From Blastobasis lacticolella (taxonomy: Eukaryota; Arthropoda; Insecta; Lepidoptera; Blastobasidae): a stretch of DNA of 64,000 bases. Position 1 is the stretch's first letter, and every line of letters begins with the position of its first letter. The stretch is from positions 11,364,001 through 11,428,000 of the forward strand of contig LR990064.1 of NCBI GenBank assembly GCA_905147135.1. The letters run 5' to 3'. Shown here piece after piece: positions 42,407 to 56,000 of this stretch. The notes beneath the pieces are model-generated. The model made no database searches. It was not told the DNA's origin and worked only from the letters and a program-made list of their open reading frames with translations. The position numbers and the translations under genes were made by a program.

Positions 42407-43320
42407 ATATGTCAGCTGTCAAAGGCTGTAAACTGTCAAATACGAAAAGCATGCATAGAGAAAAAAATTATCTACAAAAACAGAGAGTACATACCGATAT
42501 AGCACACACACTAAGGCAAATGTAGGGACGAAACAAGGCAGCCCATCTGCAGATGTTATTTTTTACTACAAATTTCTATTCCGTAACGAACACAAACAAA
42601 TCTGACTTGTCATGGTGTATGACATATTTAGATTATCATTATAATAAAAGAGCAATGAAGGTGCCGACCTAATCGTTATCACCGTCGTCGTCAGCCTATA
42701 CACATCTAAACTACTAGGGAATAGATCTGTCCTCTCATTGAGAGAGAACGGGCAATAGTTTACCACTCAGGCCCAATGCGGATTGGCAGACTTCACACAT
42801 ACTAAATCCGACCCTGTTTACATCGAAATATTTCCATATCTATTTAGACACCGAAATATAATTCAATTTGCCAATCATTTTATATGTTTCTTTAATGGCA
42901 TGTTGTTTTGAGATAAAGATTTAAATTATTGCAAATTCACACTATTACTATGCATATTTTTGTCACAATTTCTAAAGTTGATTTCCTTTAGCCACGACCA
43001 CGATTGTTTACTTACCGGTAAAAGAATAATCCAGGTGTAGTTCCATACTTTGCGTTTTCACATAACTGTGCACTACATTACACTGTCTTTTAAATGGTTT
43101 GATTTAAATTTGATTAGGAAATTATAAAATTTACACCGATGTTTCAAAATAAACGTCTGGTCGTTAGGAGCGGTAGCAACGTGGTGAACGTTCAAAACTT
43201 ACGCGCTTCACTTTTTGATAGGCTCGTTCCTACGGGTGAAACAACGGGATAGCAAGATTCATAATCATTGTAGAGTGAGCGAACAGGGAATAATTTGTGA
43301 TTTGTGTTTAGTCTGGTATG
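42407..43320. other. Spacer with a short match to the CEBPZ upstream region
   Basis: No gene. The first 50 bp (GTCAGCTGTCA, then CAAATACGAAAAGCATG) resemble 59410-59455, upstream of CEBPZ exon 1. This suggests the copied Arp2 segment once reached that point before TTAA elements split it. The rest is AT-rich and unassigned. Confidence 0.45.
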
Positions 43321-43324
43321 TCTG

Positions 43325-43487
43325 TGGAAAAACAATTAATTTACTTTTTTTAATACATACTTATTATACACAAAGCACTGAGACCCGTAACAGAAATTAA
43401 AACTCATATCAATTTCTGCTCGGCCAGGAATCGAACCCGGGACCTCTGCGTGGCGACCGGCATGTTAACTGAACCACTCAGGGCGTG
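43325..43487 (-). repeat. SINE-B 5' part
   Basis: Minus-strand head with AGGTCCCGGGTTCGATTCC and the ACGGGTCTCAGTGCTTTGTG body. Its right edge abuts the start of homology between the two Arp2 3' regions. Confidence 0.75.
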
Positions 43488-44028
43488 TTTGACCGATCTT
43501 GATTAGGATTTCGATTATTTTTTACACACAAAAAACACAAATATATCGATTAACGTATAATTTACTAAATCATTAGGAATAATAATACAAATAATACAAA
43601 TCCAGACAGTTCCTTTTACAAATACACAAATGATAATAAATCATACGCCGTAAATGCAAATTCATTACAGTCTTGTCATAATGTGCTATAATTATATTGG
43701 TCTATAAAAATCCATCACTTCGTTATAATTGAGACACACTGTCGCTTAATGTTAGGATATATTCACAAAGGTTGCATTAATTAAATCTGTCTTATTGGAT
43801 TAATAACGTTGATTGTATTATACAACACGTTTAAATATTGATTTATTTATTGAGCTATTAAACAAATGTCAAAATTACATTATAATGAAAGCGAACGAAC
43901 AAACTAGAGTTAAATTTCTGTAGGTTGTTCATTGCGAGTACAAAAAAGGTAATAACTAATTATTCTAATAATTGGAATCATACATTTTTACATTATTCGA
44001 GTTCAATTTAAGTTATTTGTTTATTTCA

Positions 44029-44067
44029 CTAGCCGACTGGCCCCAGTTTCCTTAGACAGGCCAGACC
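44029..44067 (-). CDS. Arp2: Arp2 copy B exon 11 (terminal)
   Basis: [12 protein letters not shown] then TAG after a TCCAG acceptor. Same peptide as copy A, with one synonymous difference (CCA/CCT). Confidence 0.85.
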   Translation of the reverse strand, partial: GLACLRKLGPVG

Positions 44068-47000
44068 CTGGAAAAGTAAACAATATATAATATTAAGATA
44101 TGGGAGTCCAACATCGAGAGGGAGATTGTTTATGACTAGCTGGACATTTGACCGCCATCTCACCTGGTGGTAAGTGACGATGCGGCCAAAGATGGAGCAT
44201 GCCTGTCTAGGAACAGCCTATTCACTGTCAGAACTAGCCTTGAAGGCGTCCAGATTATAATGATCAGGGAACACACTCGCAGGAAACGCGTTCCATTGCT
44301 TGGCCGTACGCATTGTAAAGATGATTGCTAAGAACCTTATCCCTTTGGCACCCCAGGACAGAGCATCCTGGCGCCACTGTAATAAATAATAAATATGCTT
44401 GGACATAATATATTAACTTAAATTAAATTAATTAAATATTATTTATAGTCAGCTTCATTGACTGGCGCCTAGATACGTTGTATAATTAATCTAAAATTAT
44501 TATATTGTTACTAGTGGACCCGGCGCGACTTCGTTCGCGTAGCGTTCTAACCCTACACCTACCCTACACCTACCCTACACCTACCCTACACCTACCCTAC
44601 ACCTACCCTACACCTACCTTACACCTACCCTACACCTACCCTACACCTACCCTACACCTACCCTACACCTACCTTACACCTACCCTACACCTACCCTACA
44701 CCTACCTTACACCTACCCTACAACTACCCTACACCTACCCTACACCTACCCTACACCTACCCTACACCAAAGTTAATGATCCTAAAGTTAATGATCCGCG
44801 CAATAACATTTTATCCGAATCCAAAAGTCTATTTACCATTTAAGTCTAAATACCATTTTGAATCTAATTGAATCTAATCAAAATTGTGAATCTAAACCAT
44901 TCCCAGATCCCCTTGAACACACACAAAAAATTTCATCAAAATCGGTCCAGTCGTTTGAGAGAAGTTCAGTGACATACACACTCACAGAAGAATTATATAT
45001 ATAAAAGATTATTAACATAGCGTACCTATACTTAAACACATCTACATGTTTTAACACTTTATTCTTTTATAAAATACCGTGTAAGCACTAACTGGAAGCC
45101 TAAGACACAGGTAAATCACTTACTTAGTTTAGGCGTCCAAATAAACAATAACTAGAAGTAAATACCTAATGTAATTTGCGCTAAAATTGTAAATACTCGG
45201 AAGTAACCTCGATTTTATTCGTACTCATTTATCGTAAGTAGGTAATATAGTAACTATACTCAATCGTAATTTATGTAAGATTTTGTTTGAATAAATGATG
45301 TATTTAATTTTATTTATTTTTGATCAGATCATTATAGAATCAAATAGAAGAAGATAGAAGAAGATTTGTTTGATCAGCCCTTTTCCGCCTTCGGGGCACA
45401 AGGGACGTTACACCTTACCGCATGAACCGCTTTGACACGACCATTCCAATACGGTTAAGGAATGGAACGTTTGCTTGCTAATGTGTTCCCCGAACAGTTC
45501 ATTGGATTCATTCAAAGCCAGTGTGAATTGGCTGTTTCTGGACGGGTATACTACACTTTGCCATGCCAAATCTTACTGAATATAAATTGTATGGACTGAC
45601 CAGCACGGCTAGCACAAATGTGCCCACGACATAGCTCGCACCCCGAGAGAGCGTTTGTTTTGTTCTTTACATACTATACCTTGTCTAAAATAGGATGATA
45701 ATTTTGACAGATCACAGTAGGGATGTGGTTGTGTAAAATCGTTAATGAATCTATTCGATTATCGATTAACATTCTCATAGAACTTGAAATCGATAGTTGC
45801 ATGGTTATGCTATACGTATTATACAAATAAACTATTTATTTTCTTCTGAATTAATAATTTATTAATACGACATTAAAAACCCTTCTACAACGACGATTAT
45901 GACACGTGCTTATTTCTATTCGGTCAGTCATCCTATTACGTAGAATACGCGCGACTCGAAATTGTTGTTGTGAAAGGTCTCTTAAGGTAAAATCTAAACA
46001 AAGAGTAAGAGTTTAGTTACAAAAAATAATAAGGTTACCTAAATGTTAATTTTAAATATTCGATTATATTATATCAATATCGATTTTCGATTGTCTGTTG
46101 TTATTCGTTATTCGTGGCACTTCACTAAAGGGGCGGGGCCTGTCTATGAAGTACGACATTTTCCGTAGTACATTTTACCGAAAAAAAACACAAACTTCAT
46201 AGGCGTGCGCCAAACACCTACAATTAGTGAGCTGTCAAAATTATCATCCTATTTTAGACAAAGCATAAGATGAAAGAGATGGCAGTATGTATGGCCAAGT
46301 GGTGTCCGGCAGAGTAGAACAGCACCAACCCCTTACACTCGTGGGTGTCGTACAAGGCGACGAATGTTTTCTAGGCAAAAGATTTAGTCTCCGTAGGCTG
46401 GAAAATGGACAGCAGCGTTTTCCATTGTTATATTTATAACACTGCGATCTCCAACCCGCCTGCCGAGCGTGGAGATTACGGCAACAACCTCCCCTGTCGT
46501 GGGAGAGGCCCTAAGTCCTGCAGTGGAACGTTATGGGCTGCGATGACGATGTCACGCCTTCTGATTTCAGTCTACATGATTGACGATGATGATCAGAGCC
46601 GTGATGATTTCAGTATAATAGGTATATCACCGCACCTGTTCCTGGTACTCGTTCCTGGACAGCCAGAAGTTGTCCCGGTTCTTGCAGACCTCTGCGAGTA
46701 CGGCGCCGCCCATGAACACCATGTCCTTGCGCCGGGGAGGGTCCTCGATGCGGATCTTGAACTTCTGCGGGGAGAAGCAAGGGTTTTTAAGGCTTCACAG
46801 TAAAGCTCGAAGAGCCTCTGTAGCCGAGCGGTTAGGGTATCCGACTCGTAAGCGAGAGGTACCGGGTTCGAATCCTGCTGCGGCCATGTACCAATGACTC
46901 TTTGCTGAGTTATGTACATTAGTTGAACACTAACCGAAGCTCTTACGGTGAGAGAAACAGCGTGATGAAACCTGCTCATTCAGGCGACTGAAAATGCTAC

Positions 47001-50000
47001 CATGATCCAATCTGGTCAGGCTCCCCTGGTAGCAGGGTCATGGAGGTCAGATGGCAGTCGCTCCACTGCAATTACCTGATCTGCTAAATCCTGGATCGTG
47101 GTCAAGGCGGACCCTGAGCCCTCGTGCGCGAGAGCACAACCGGGATATTACAGCAAGATGATGATGAGTAAGGTTCGAAGGTTCGAAAGAACGTTTCTCG
47201 CTCGTACGATTCGGATGTGGAATGAGCTTCCAGCCACAGTGTTTCCTTTGGACTATGACATGGGATGGTTCAAGAGGTATCTTCAGAGGCGGCAACTCAT
47301 TGGTGACTCCCCTGGTGTTGCTGATCCATAAGCGGCGGTGACCACTTTCCATCAGGTGCCCCGCTTGACGTTTGTCTCCCGTATAACATAAAAAAAATTA
47401 AAAAACAACCAAGGATCCTTTATAATTTCAATATGTCCATCTGGTAGTCCGTCAGTGCTTTATCTCATGTTGGTACTAGAGAGCTGACATTTGGAACAGT
47501 TATACATATAATTAGAATTATAATAAATACCCGATCTGGGTACCTCCACCGCACGTAAAGCGGGGATGTTTTTTATTGCGTTTTTTGCCATTGTGTGTCG
47601 TTGGATAGGTCCGTTGAAATCATAAGGTATCTAAATTATGTTTGCGGATAACTTTTTCGTTTCCGGAAGACTGGAATACCGAGCGAAGTGGAGAAGAATG
47701 AGCAGGCAAGCGGACCCTGGCAGAAGCCGGGATGGACGTTAAGATGTTGATGATAATGAATTCTGACTCTATCGCTCCCGAGGGTCCGAAGTGTGGCCCT
47801 TACGAAGTGAGGATATGCCGAAAGCGAATCTTGAAAGAAGCCGAGATAGACTCTAACATGACAATGCTGATGATCTCTGATCTATCGTATCTCCGACTCT
47901 CATCACCACTGCACCGCTGACAACTCGTACCTAAAACTACCTAACCTTTACTATTAGTTTGTTACGCATTTATTGTTGACGTTCATAAGCGTTTCTTGTA
48001 AACCTAAAATTGAATGAATATGTTTGAGTTAAAGTGTTTGAGTTTTAGGTGTTTAGAGTTTTTTGTGTTTGAGTTTTTTTTTGTGCTAGTCACTCACCGC
48101 CAGCTTAGCAGTGTCGTTCTTGAGCACCCTTTCCAGGTAGAGCTGCTTGATCTCCCGCTCCAGCCGCGACGGCAGTCCGGGGTACATGGTGGAGCCGCCC
48201 GACAGCACTATGTGCTTGTATAGCTCGTTGCGCATGTCTATATCGGCCGCCTGGGAAGCCGAATGGGATTTTTTTAATGTAAAATAAATAAATAAAACAA
48301 AATTTGATCAGAATTATGGAACTATAAGTCTGTTGATATGTTTTGTTTATGTGTAATACTTATGTAAGACTGTTTGTTTGCCTAAATAAACAAATAAAAA
48401 TTTAAATTCAAAACCGTTTATTACACCTACCTCACACATGGCACAATACATAAAGTGACGCCAGTGTGGAGAATAGAGTTATATTTGCGTTGGTGTACTT
48501 TGATTGATATTTTTGGGGTCTGGTTTAATTATACATCAAAATATGAACTCGGGAGATGAAACCCAAGATCAAAAGTATTAACAAATTGCCCCTATAAAAA
48601 ATAAACCCTATATTCCTAGCTTTCCAACTCACCTGTATGGTGTTGAAGACGAGCTCGGCGATGCCCTGCCCCTCCACGTTGACGAGATGCGGCTGGAACA
48701 GCGCCTCGGCCGCCTCGAAGCGCTCGCCGCCCACCTTTATCACGCGGCCGTCGGGCAACTGGGACCAATCAATAAATAGACATAGACATGGTACGATAGT
48801 GAAACACCAAGGCCAGCGACTGTCTGATTTATTTAGCGGATTACCCGCAATGTGTATTATAAACAATACTTGTACGTTGCACCTCTTCCTCGCTAAGCTG
48901 AATCGGTATTTCAAAAAACTTATCTGACACAACCACATACTCTACTTAAATCTATTAGGATCCGCTGTCCTCTGTGCACGCTGATACACATGCAGTGCCC
49001 GAGCCGAGGCGTCCGGCGGCGGCGGTGACGGGCTAGCCAGGGCGGACCCTAACCCCAGATCGGGCGTAGACGGCGTATTAGCCGCACGGCCCCCGTCGCC
49101 GGTATCAGAGTAAAGGGCGCCATAGATTAACAGTTCGCCGGACCACACACTGACAGTTCCGTTTAAGGTTTCGGACTGACGACTAATACGAACTGAGAGT
49201 GTGTGGCTTCTTGACAGATATCAGCCGGCAGTCCTTGGCCTCGGGGCCAAATAAGCACACGTTAGAAGGTAGTCGGCCGGCAGCTTGTCTACCGTCAGCG
49301 AGCGCCTTCAGTTTTACAAAAACTGCCGACTTACAATTGCTAGTGTGTAGTCGCGGACGTCGCAGCAGGCCATTTCTGGTAGGCAATAATCGCTTTAGTG
49401 TGTAGACGTTATTGGCCTAGGACGGCAGGCCGCCCGATACGACTAGAGGCTGCAGGCGGACTGTTAATGTGTAGGGGCCCTGAAGCCTCCGCCGCGCCGT
49501 CGTCGGACGCGTCCTCGAACGTTTCCTCAGCTTCCTCATCGACCGATCGATCGATGTTCATATATGCACCCACACTGGTGCGAGATAGAGAGTACCGATA
49601 GATAATCTTATTATTCCGAATCGCCGGTATTATTTGGTCAACATGTCTCCGCCATTAGACTCCGCGTCCAACGTCTACCTAGTACGAGACAGGGCCTGTC
49701 TTTTTGACCACCGTGCCCTTGGTCCACTTATCCCCCCTGACGGTGTAGTGTCGGCGACCTGCCGCACCAAAAACTACCTAACCTTTACTATTCGTTTGTT
49801 GCGATTTACTGTTGACGTCCATAAGGATCTCTTGTAAACCTAAATTAAATGAATATGTTTAAGTTAGAGTGTTTGAGTTTTTTTTTTAGTTTGAGTTTTC
49901 GTGTTTGAGTTGTCGCATGCTCGCAGTTGCGTTATTGCATCAAACATCGTCTTCGCCCTCGTATAAAGCCCGTTTATTTAACAAACAGCTTACTTTGTCA

Positions 50001-53000
50001 TCTGACGTAAAATATCTTGGCATAACTTTAGACAACAAACTGAATTGGAACAGCCACATTGAAACAAGGGTTAAAATAGCAACTATAACATTCAGGCAAT
50101 GTCGTAAAATGGTAGGCAAATCTTGGGGACTACACCCAAAAATAACAATGTGGCTCTATAAAGCGGTAATAAGACCTATGTTCTGCTATGGGGCCGTAGT
50201 ATGGTGGACTACAACTAAACAAACAACAACAGTAAGTGAACTTCAAAACCTGCAAAGATTAGCGTGCATGGCTACAACGTACTGCCATGGAGGCCATGCT
50301 AAATCTTACACCACTACATATGCATATAAGGCAGGAGGCAGCTACAACGATGGCACCTCTAAAACACTCTATCTTATGGGGGCCTAACCTAACCTTATCC
50401 CGCACGCTGAACTTCTGCAGGAAGCGGTAAAAGAAGCACCCATGCTAGAGGCAGTAAGTGATAAGATACTCAAACTAACTGTCTTCGATAAAAAATACAA
50501 GATACAACTTCACGAGGACCCACAGGAAGGTCAGAACTTGCGTGAGTTAAGGATCTTCACGGAGGGGTCGAAAACCGACTCAGGTACAGGGTGCGGAGTG
50601 TTTTCGAAAGATTGAAACATTCATATAAGCACTCCACTTGGTACTTGTTGGACTGAATGTATGGACATAATTTTGGCCTGTCACGCTATACGTGATAGGA
50701 AAGTAACAGATCAACCAATCCGCTTACTAACGGATAGCAGAGCAGTACTGATGGCACTGGAAAACAACATCACCTCGAGACTCATTCTCGACTGCCGTCA
50801 GTGCCTAAAAGAGGTATGTAAAAGCAATCCCATTACACTGCAATGGATAAAGGGACACAACGGTTCTCGGGGAAATGACGCGGCTGACGAACTAGCTAGA
50901 CGAGGATCCGACACAATACCGATGGGTCCGGAACCGATTGTGCCTATACCATTAGCGTGGACCCGTCAACACCTACGGGAAAAACCAAGGTAATACACAA
51001 TCAAACATGGTCTTCAAAAAGGATTGCAGATAAGCAAGGAGGCCCTTCCCATGATACTCCCCTCTCTATCCAACAAACTAATAAAACTTACAAAAAACAA
51101 CTCCGAATGGTAACCGGGGCACTAACAGGACACGGCCCATATAATAAACGGGTGTACTGTACAATAATGGTCCACGAATTGGAAGTTGGCAATTTTTTGG
51201 TGAAAAGGTCTATGCTTAACTAGTGGACCCGGCGCGACTTCGTTCACGTACAACTACCCACCCTCTACCCATTTTTCTTGCTTATAAACCTTCCTCTTGA
51301 ATCACTCAATCTATTAAAAAAAAACGCATCAAAATCCGTTGCGTAGTTTCAAAGATTTAAGCATACAAAGGGACATAGGGACAGAGAAAGCGACTTTGTT
51401 TTATACTATGTAGTGATATGTAATTATGCAAAGTCACTACCAAAGCAAACTTGTAGTTTTTGAGAAAAAAATTATTAAAGTTATAGTTTTTTCGTAATAT
51501 TTGGCAATATTTTGACAGGTTTCATTCATGTTTTAGTTGTTTGTAGTCTATGTGACAAAGGTTTTATATCATACAGCCACAAATAAAACTAATTTATTGT
51601 TGGGTAAAACACAAATGGTTTATAAAATAACAATTACTGTATCGTTTTTATAAAATATACTTATTTACATTTAATTATAATGTTTAATGCTAAATTAATC
51701 GTTATATCAGAGAGAAATTAAAGAAAAAGTAAAAGTAAATTTATGCTATTGCGAGAAACGAAACGCAACAAAGACGGGACGCCATTTTGATTGCGTCAGT
51801 GATTTGATTTGCCATTCTCAATTTCACTTTTTCTAACGTAAACATAATAATCTTTTGGTATAAAATTTGTTCTTGGTATAAAATCTATCAAAAACGCCAT
51901 TAGGTCACAGAGGGGTTAGGTTGCGAGGCGCGAAGCGACGAGCGTGTTAGTTGTTATGAACCACCGCCAGAATCAATTAATATGCGTTATTCGCTTATAA
52001 ATTGATTAAAATTCTTTCCAACTTCGAAGTGCCCCCTCCCCCCAACTCCTAAATTTGCTAGTAAAGTGCATAAATTGGAGCTTTTTGTTGATTTCTAACT
52101 TCAAATTTCAATCTTGAATATCTCTAAGAGTATGCGTTTGCTTTGGTGGGGGGTGAGTTTGGGGGGTCCCTACCACCCCCCCCCCCCCCTCCCCCCCAAT
52201 CCCCAAAACCCGTAAAATCGGGGACCATTATTGTACAGTTTACCCTAATTAAACCCTAACATTAGTGTTACCCTAACTATAATTTCCACCCTCACGTAAT
52301 AGAGGCGCAGGGTCGTCGAATTATGGTAAATGCCCGGGTATATCTAATCTAATCTAAAAGCCCGTTTTTGCAAATAATGAATCCTAAACATTCAATAGGG
52401 AAACTCAGCGATACTCACATTACGAGTACACGAACACAAGGTTGGCAAGCATCCGCACATAGATGGCGCTGACCGTCCTACATCGCGCTAGAGATATGTG
52501 CCAACACCGCGGCATATATACAACTTCAGAACACTCGGCCAGGTGGGTAATTACCCTTTTCCACCTTCTCCATGTTCGCTTGCCAATATTGGCGGCTACC
52601 TTATCCCTTTCACCGCCAAAGTGGTTCAAAATGGCGCGTCATAATCTCCACTAAATGATCGAATGATTTATCCTTGGCAAAATCCGGTGAGCACATATCA
52701 CACATTAACGCATATGTTACGTCCCCCACGACCGTAATCAACATCGGCACTTTTAATGCGTCACCTATTTCATTTAACAAAACATATTGTTTTACGCGAC
52801 GAATTTACGCCGGCCAATTGCTAGATGTTAAACTATAGGACTCTAATTTACTGATCGGCATGATTTACACTATTTTATTATGATTTTACACAGATATAAC
52901 AAAAATGCACGCGTTTTAGTAGGTGTTCAAAAGAAAAAAATATCCGGTCCTCTGCGTCAGTGGAACGATAGTGAAATACCAAGGCTAGCGACTGACTAAT

Positions 53001-56000
53001 TTATTTAGCGGATCACCCGTAATTTGTATTATAAACATTACTTGTACGTAGCAATTTTGACATCACAAAAATCCATAAGACCCATACAGAAATTAAAATT
53101 TATCATTTCAATTTTCTGCTTGGAATCGAACCCGGGACCACGCAAACGCCCGTCGGGCAACTGTGACAAACAAAACGACCGTAGGGTAAGTGGGATAAAT
53201 AAAACGCCCGTCGGGCAACTGGGACAAATATAACGCCCGTCAGGTAACTGGTACATATCATACGCCCGTCGGGTAAGGAAGCCAACTGCCGGTAAGGCAG
53301 TTGGCAGATCAGGTACTGCCAACTCGTGGATCATGGTCATGGCGGAGCCCGGGCCCTTGCGCGCAAGATCACATCTGGGATATTAAGCCTCATGGCTGGT
53401 ATTATTGTGTGATTACAATTAGAAAGTTTAGTTAGTATTAGCCTGCCGTATTATTTATGCCAATGATTATAGATATGACATTTTAATGATAATTTGCAAT
53501 ACAGTCTAACTAGTTTTAACACCTGAATAGAATATATTTATTTGTGATAAACTCAATATCATCGAAATAAATTAAATGTTGAAGTCCTGTACCAACATCA
53601 CAGCCAATAACAATCCACTGCAGGACTTAGGGCCTGTCCCACGAAGGGGAGGCTATTGCCATAATCTCCATGCTCGGCGGGCGGGTTGGAGATCGCAGTG
53701 TTATAAATATAACAATGGAAAACGCTGCTGCCCATTTTCCAGCCTACGGAGACTCTAGAAGTTTTGCCTCGAAAACATTAGTCGCGACACCCACGAGTAT
53801 AAGGGGTTGGTGCTATTCTACTCTACCGGACACCACACGGCCATATATAAAGCAACATACATTCTAGCAAATAAACAAATTGATTAGTGAAAACTCCACT
53901 CACGACATAAGGCTCGACAAGCACGGTGGTCTCCAAGGCTAGCTTCTGTTCCTGTTCCACGTTGTAGCCGATATAGCAGAGCTTTTCCTTCATCATACGG
54001 ACAGTCTCGAAGTCCGCTGAGTGGTTGAACGCGTATCCCCGGAGCAGTAGTAGCTGGGGACGGAATGTGCTTGTCATTCTCGGATCAAATAAGAAATAAC
54101 GGATTGGCTATTTTGCCATCGTACACCTTACTCATTCCTGCCAAATCCTGGATTATGGTCAAGGCGGACCCCGGGCCCTCGTGCGCGAGAGCACAACCGG
54201 GACATTAACGCCAAGATGATGACACCTAACTCATTCCATTTATTAAGAACGAATGGAATGTTTCTATTTTGTAGGTACACCTCATTCAATTCCGAATGGT
54301 CGAAATAGCATCGATGGCCAAATAGCCATTTAGAAGAAATAAAGCTGGCTCGCTGGCAACAGTAACATGAGACCGGTTTAGTAAACGTGCCATGGCACAG
54401 TTTGGTTGTCAGTGATAACCAATAGTTTCATTATCAACACAGCATGGCGCAGTTTTGCGTGTGGGGTTTTGTCTTTATTTCTAGTATACTAGTTAAAAAA
54501 TAATGTTTTTCCACAACCCAAACCCCGGGTGATGACCCGCGTAGCGACATCTATGACGACTAACGACAATAGGGAAACTCAACAATACTCACATTACGAG
54601 TACATACAGTACATACATACATACAGTTTTATTTCCTGTAATGTTATAAATTAATGCAATAAAGAGATTACATACATACATACATACATAGTACACGAAC
54701 ACAAGGTTGGCAAGCATCCGCACATAGATGGTGTTATCTGATGGTGCCAACTTCCGCGGCATATATACAACTTCCGACGATCAACTGTCGGACCCCTGGT
54801 CCCCTGGTCACAACACCCGGCCAGGTGGATAAATACTCTTTTCCACCTTCTCCATCTTCGCTTGCCAACATTGGCGGCTACCTTATCCCTGCACCCCAAA
54901 CCCGTATGTCCCACCTTGATGAGATAGCGGGTGATGTCCCGGCCGGCGATGTCCAGCCGCCGCGTGAGGTGGGGCAGCGCGAACTCCTCGTAAACGGGGC
55001 ATATGTGCGTCACTCCGTCACCTGTGGGACAATCACAGTGTTATGCGCTGTCCTAATTGCCAACGGTCGTATGACCGTGGTTTTGCGATGGGCGGTTGTG
55101 AGGTTTCCTATTAATAATAATAAATAAATAAAATTCTTTATTTACCAAATAGAGTACAATTTTATCTTATATCTATAAGTAAATAATAATTGGCTTAGAA
55201 TGAGAACGGGACGGGCGAAGTCCGTCGTATGACTAAGGTTGCACAACCGCTGCCAATTTGGACAGCGCCTTACTGGCTGACCACACCGCAGATCAAATAC
55301 GCTGACGCGGTGTATACGCTGTAATGCAGCTCATGCTTTGCGTTTTTGATAACGCGTGCTGTCCACACCGCTGCTCAAATTACGCTCAAAGTACGTAATT
55401 AGCCTAAAGAAAATTACAGTATAAGTACAGGATACGCAAGAGGGTACGAACGATAGCTATCTAAAATTGATTTAGCATGTACTACTAAGAATTAATGCCA
55501 ACGTGGTAAACGGATACGTCACCCGAGTCGACGACGACGCCCGAGATGAGTCCCTGCGCGTAGAGAGTGAGCACGGCCTGGATCGCGATGTAGGCGCTGT
55601 CGAACCCGTATTTCTCGAACATTACCTGGAATTACATCGGAAATAGAGCTACCTACCTATCTACCTCTTTTATTTTTATATTATTTGGATGTTTCACAGC
55701 GTGCTACTACAAAGAGAATATACAATAGCATAACATCGATTAGCCAATTAGGAGACGACACCACAAGTAACCTACTAGTCCTATGCGCGTATGATTTGTC
55801 GCCTCTCTTCTCGAACTGCTGCTTTCCCAGTACACTCGTAGAAAGTACCATTAACGGAAGCTTTCACTTGGTTCACTCCAGCGCATCGGAGATCGTCCGC
55901 GTGGTCTCGTGCCTTCCACCTTTCCTACAAGGCGCTCCACAGAGACATCTCCTCGTCGTGAGACATGGTAAAAATATATGAGTATCGAGACTGTACTTCT

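Larger units (their letters stand above)
44440..45310 (+). repeat. LINE 3' UTR (same family as 4050-5713), split by an insertion
   Basis: The parts 44440-44510 and 45009-45310 are the reverse complement of the LINE 3' UTR seen at 4210-4600. For example, TCATTTATCGTAAGT is shared, as is GGCGCC(T/C)AGATACGTTGT. They are separated by the element at 44511-45008. Confidence 0.75.

Noticed and set aside
44505..44843. 112-codon ORF rich in Leu-His-Leu-Pro-Tyr-Thr repeats
   Set aside because: It is simply the 11-bp minisatellite read in one frame. Its surroundings are noncoding retroelement sequence.
46806..46880. tRNA-like sequence with A and B boxes (also at 56657 and inverted at several sites)
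   Set aside because: It is followed each time by the same ~280-bp SINE body and a GATGATG end, and it occurs in many diverged copies, so it is a SINE head and not a tRNA gene.
52250..52280. CCCTAA-like triplets as telomeric repeat
   Set aside because: Only a few imperfect units, and the usual insect telomere repeat is TTAGG.
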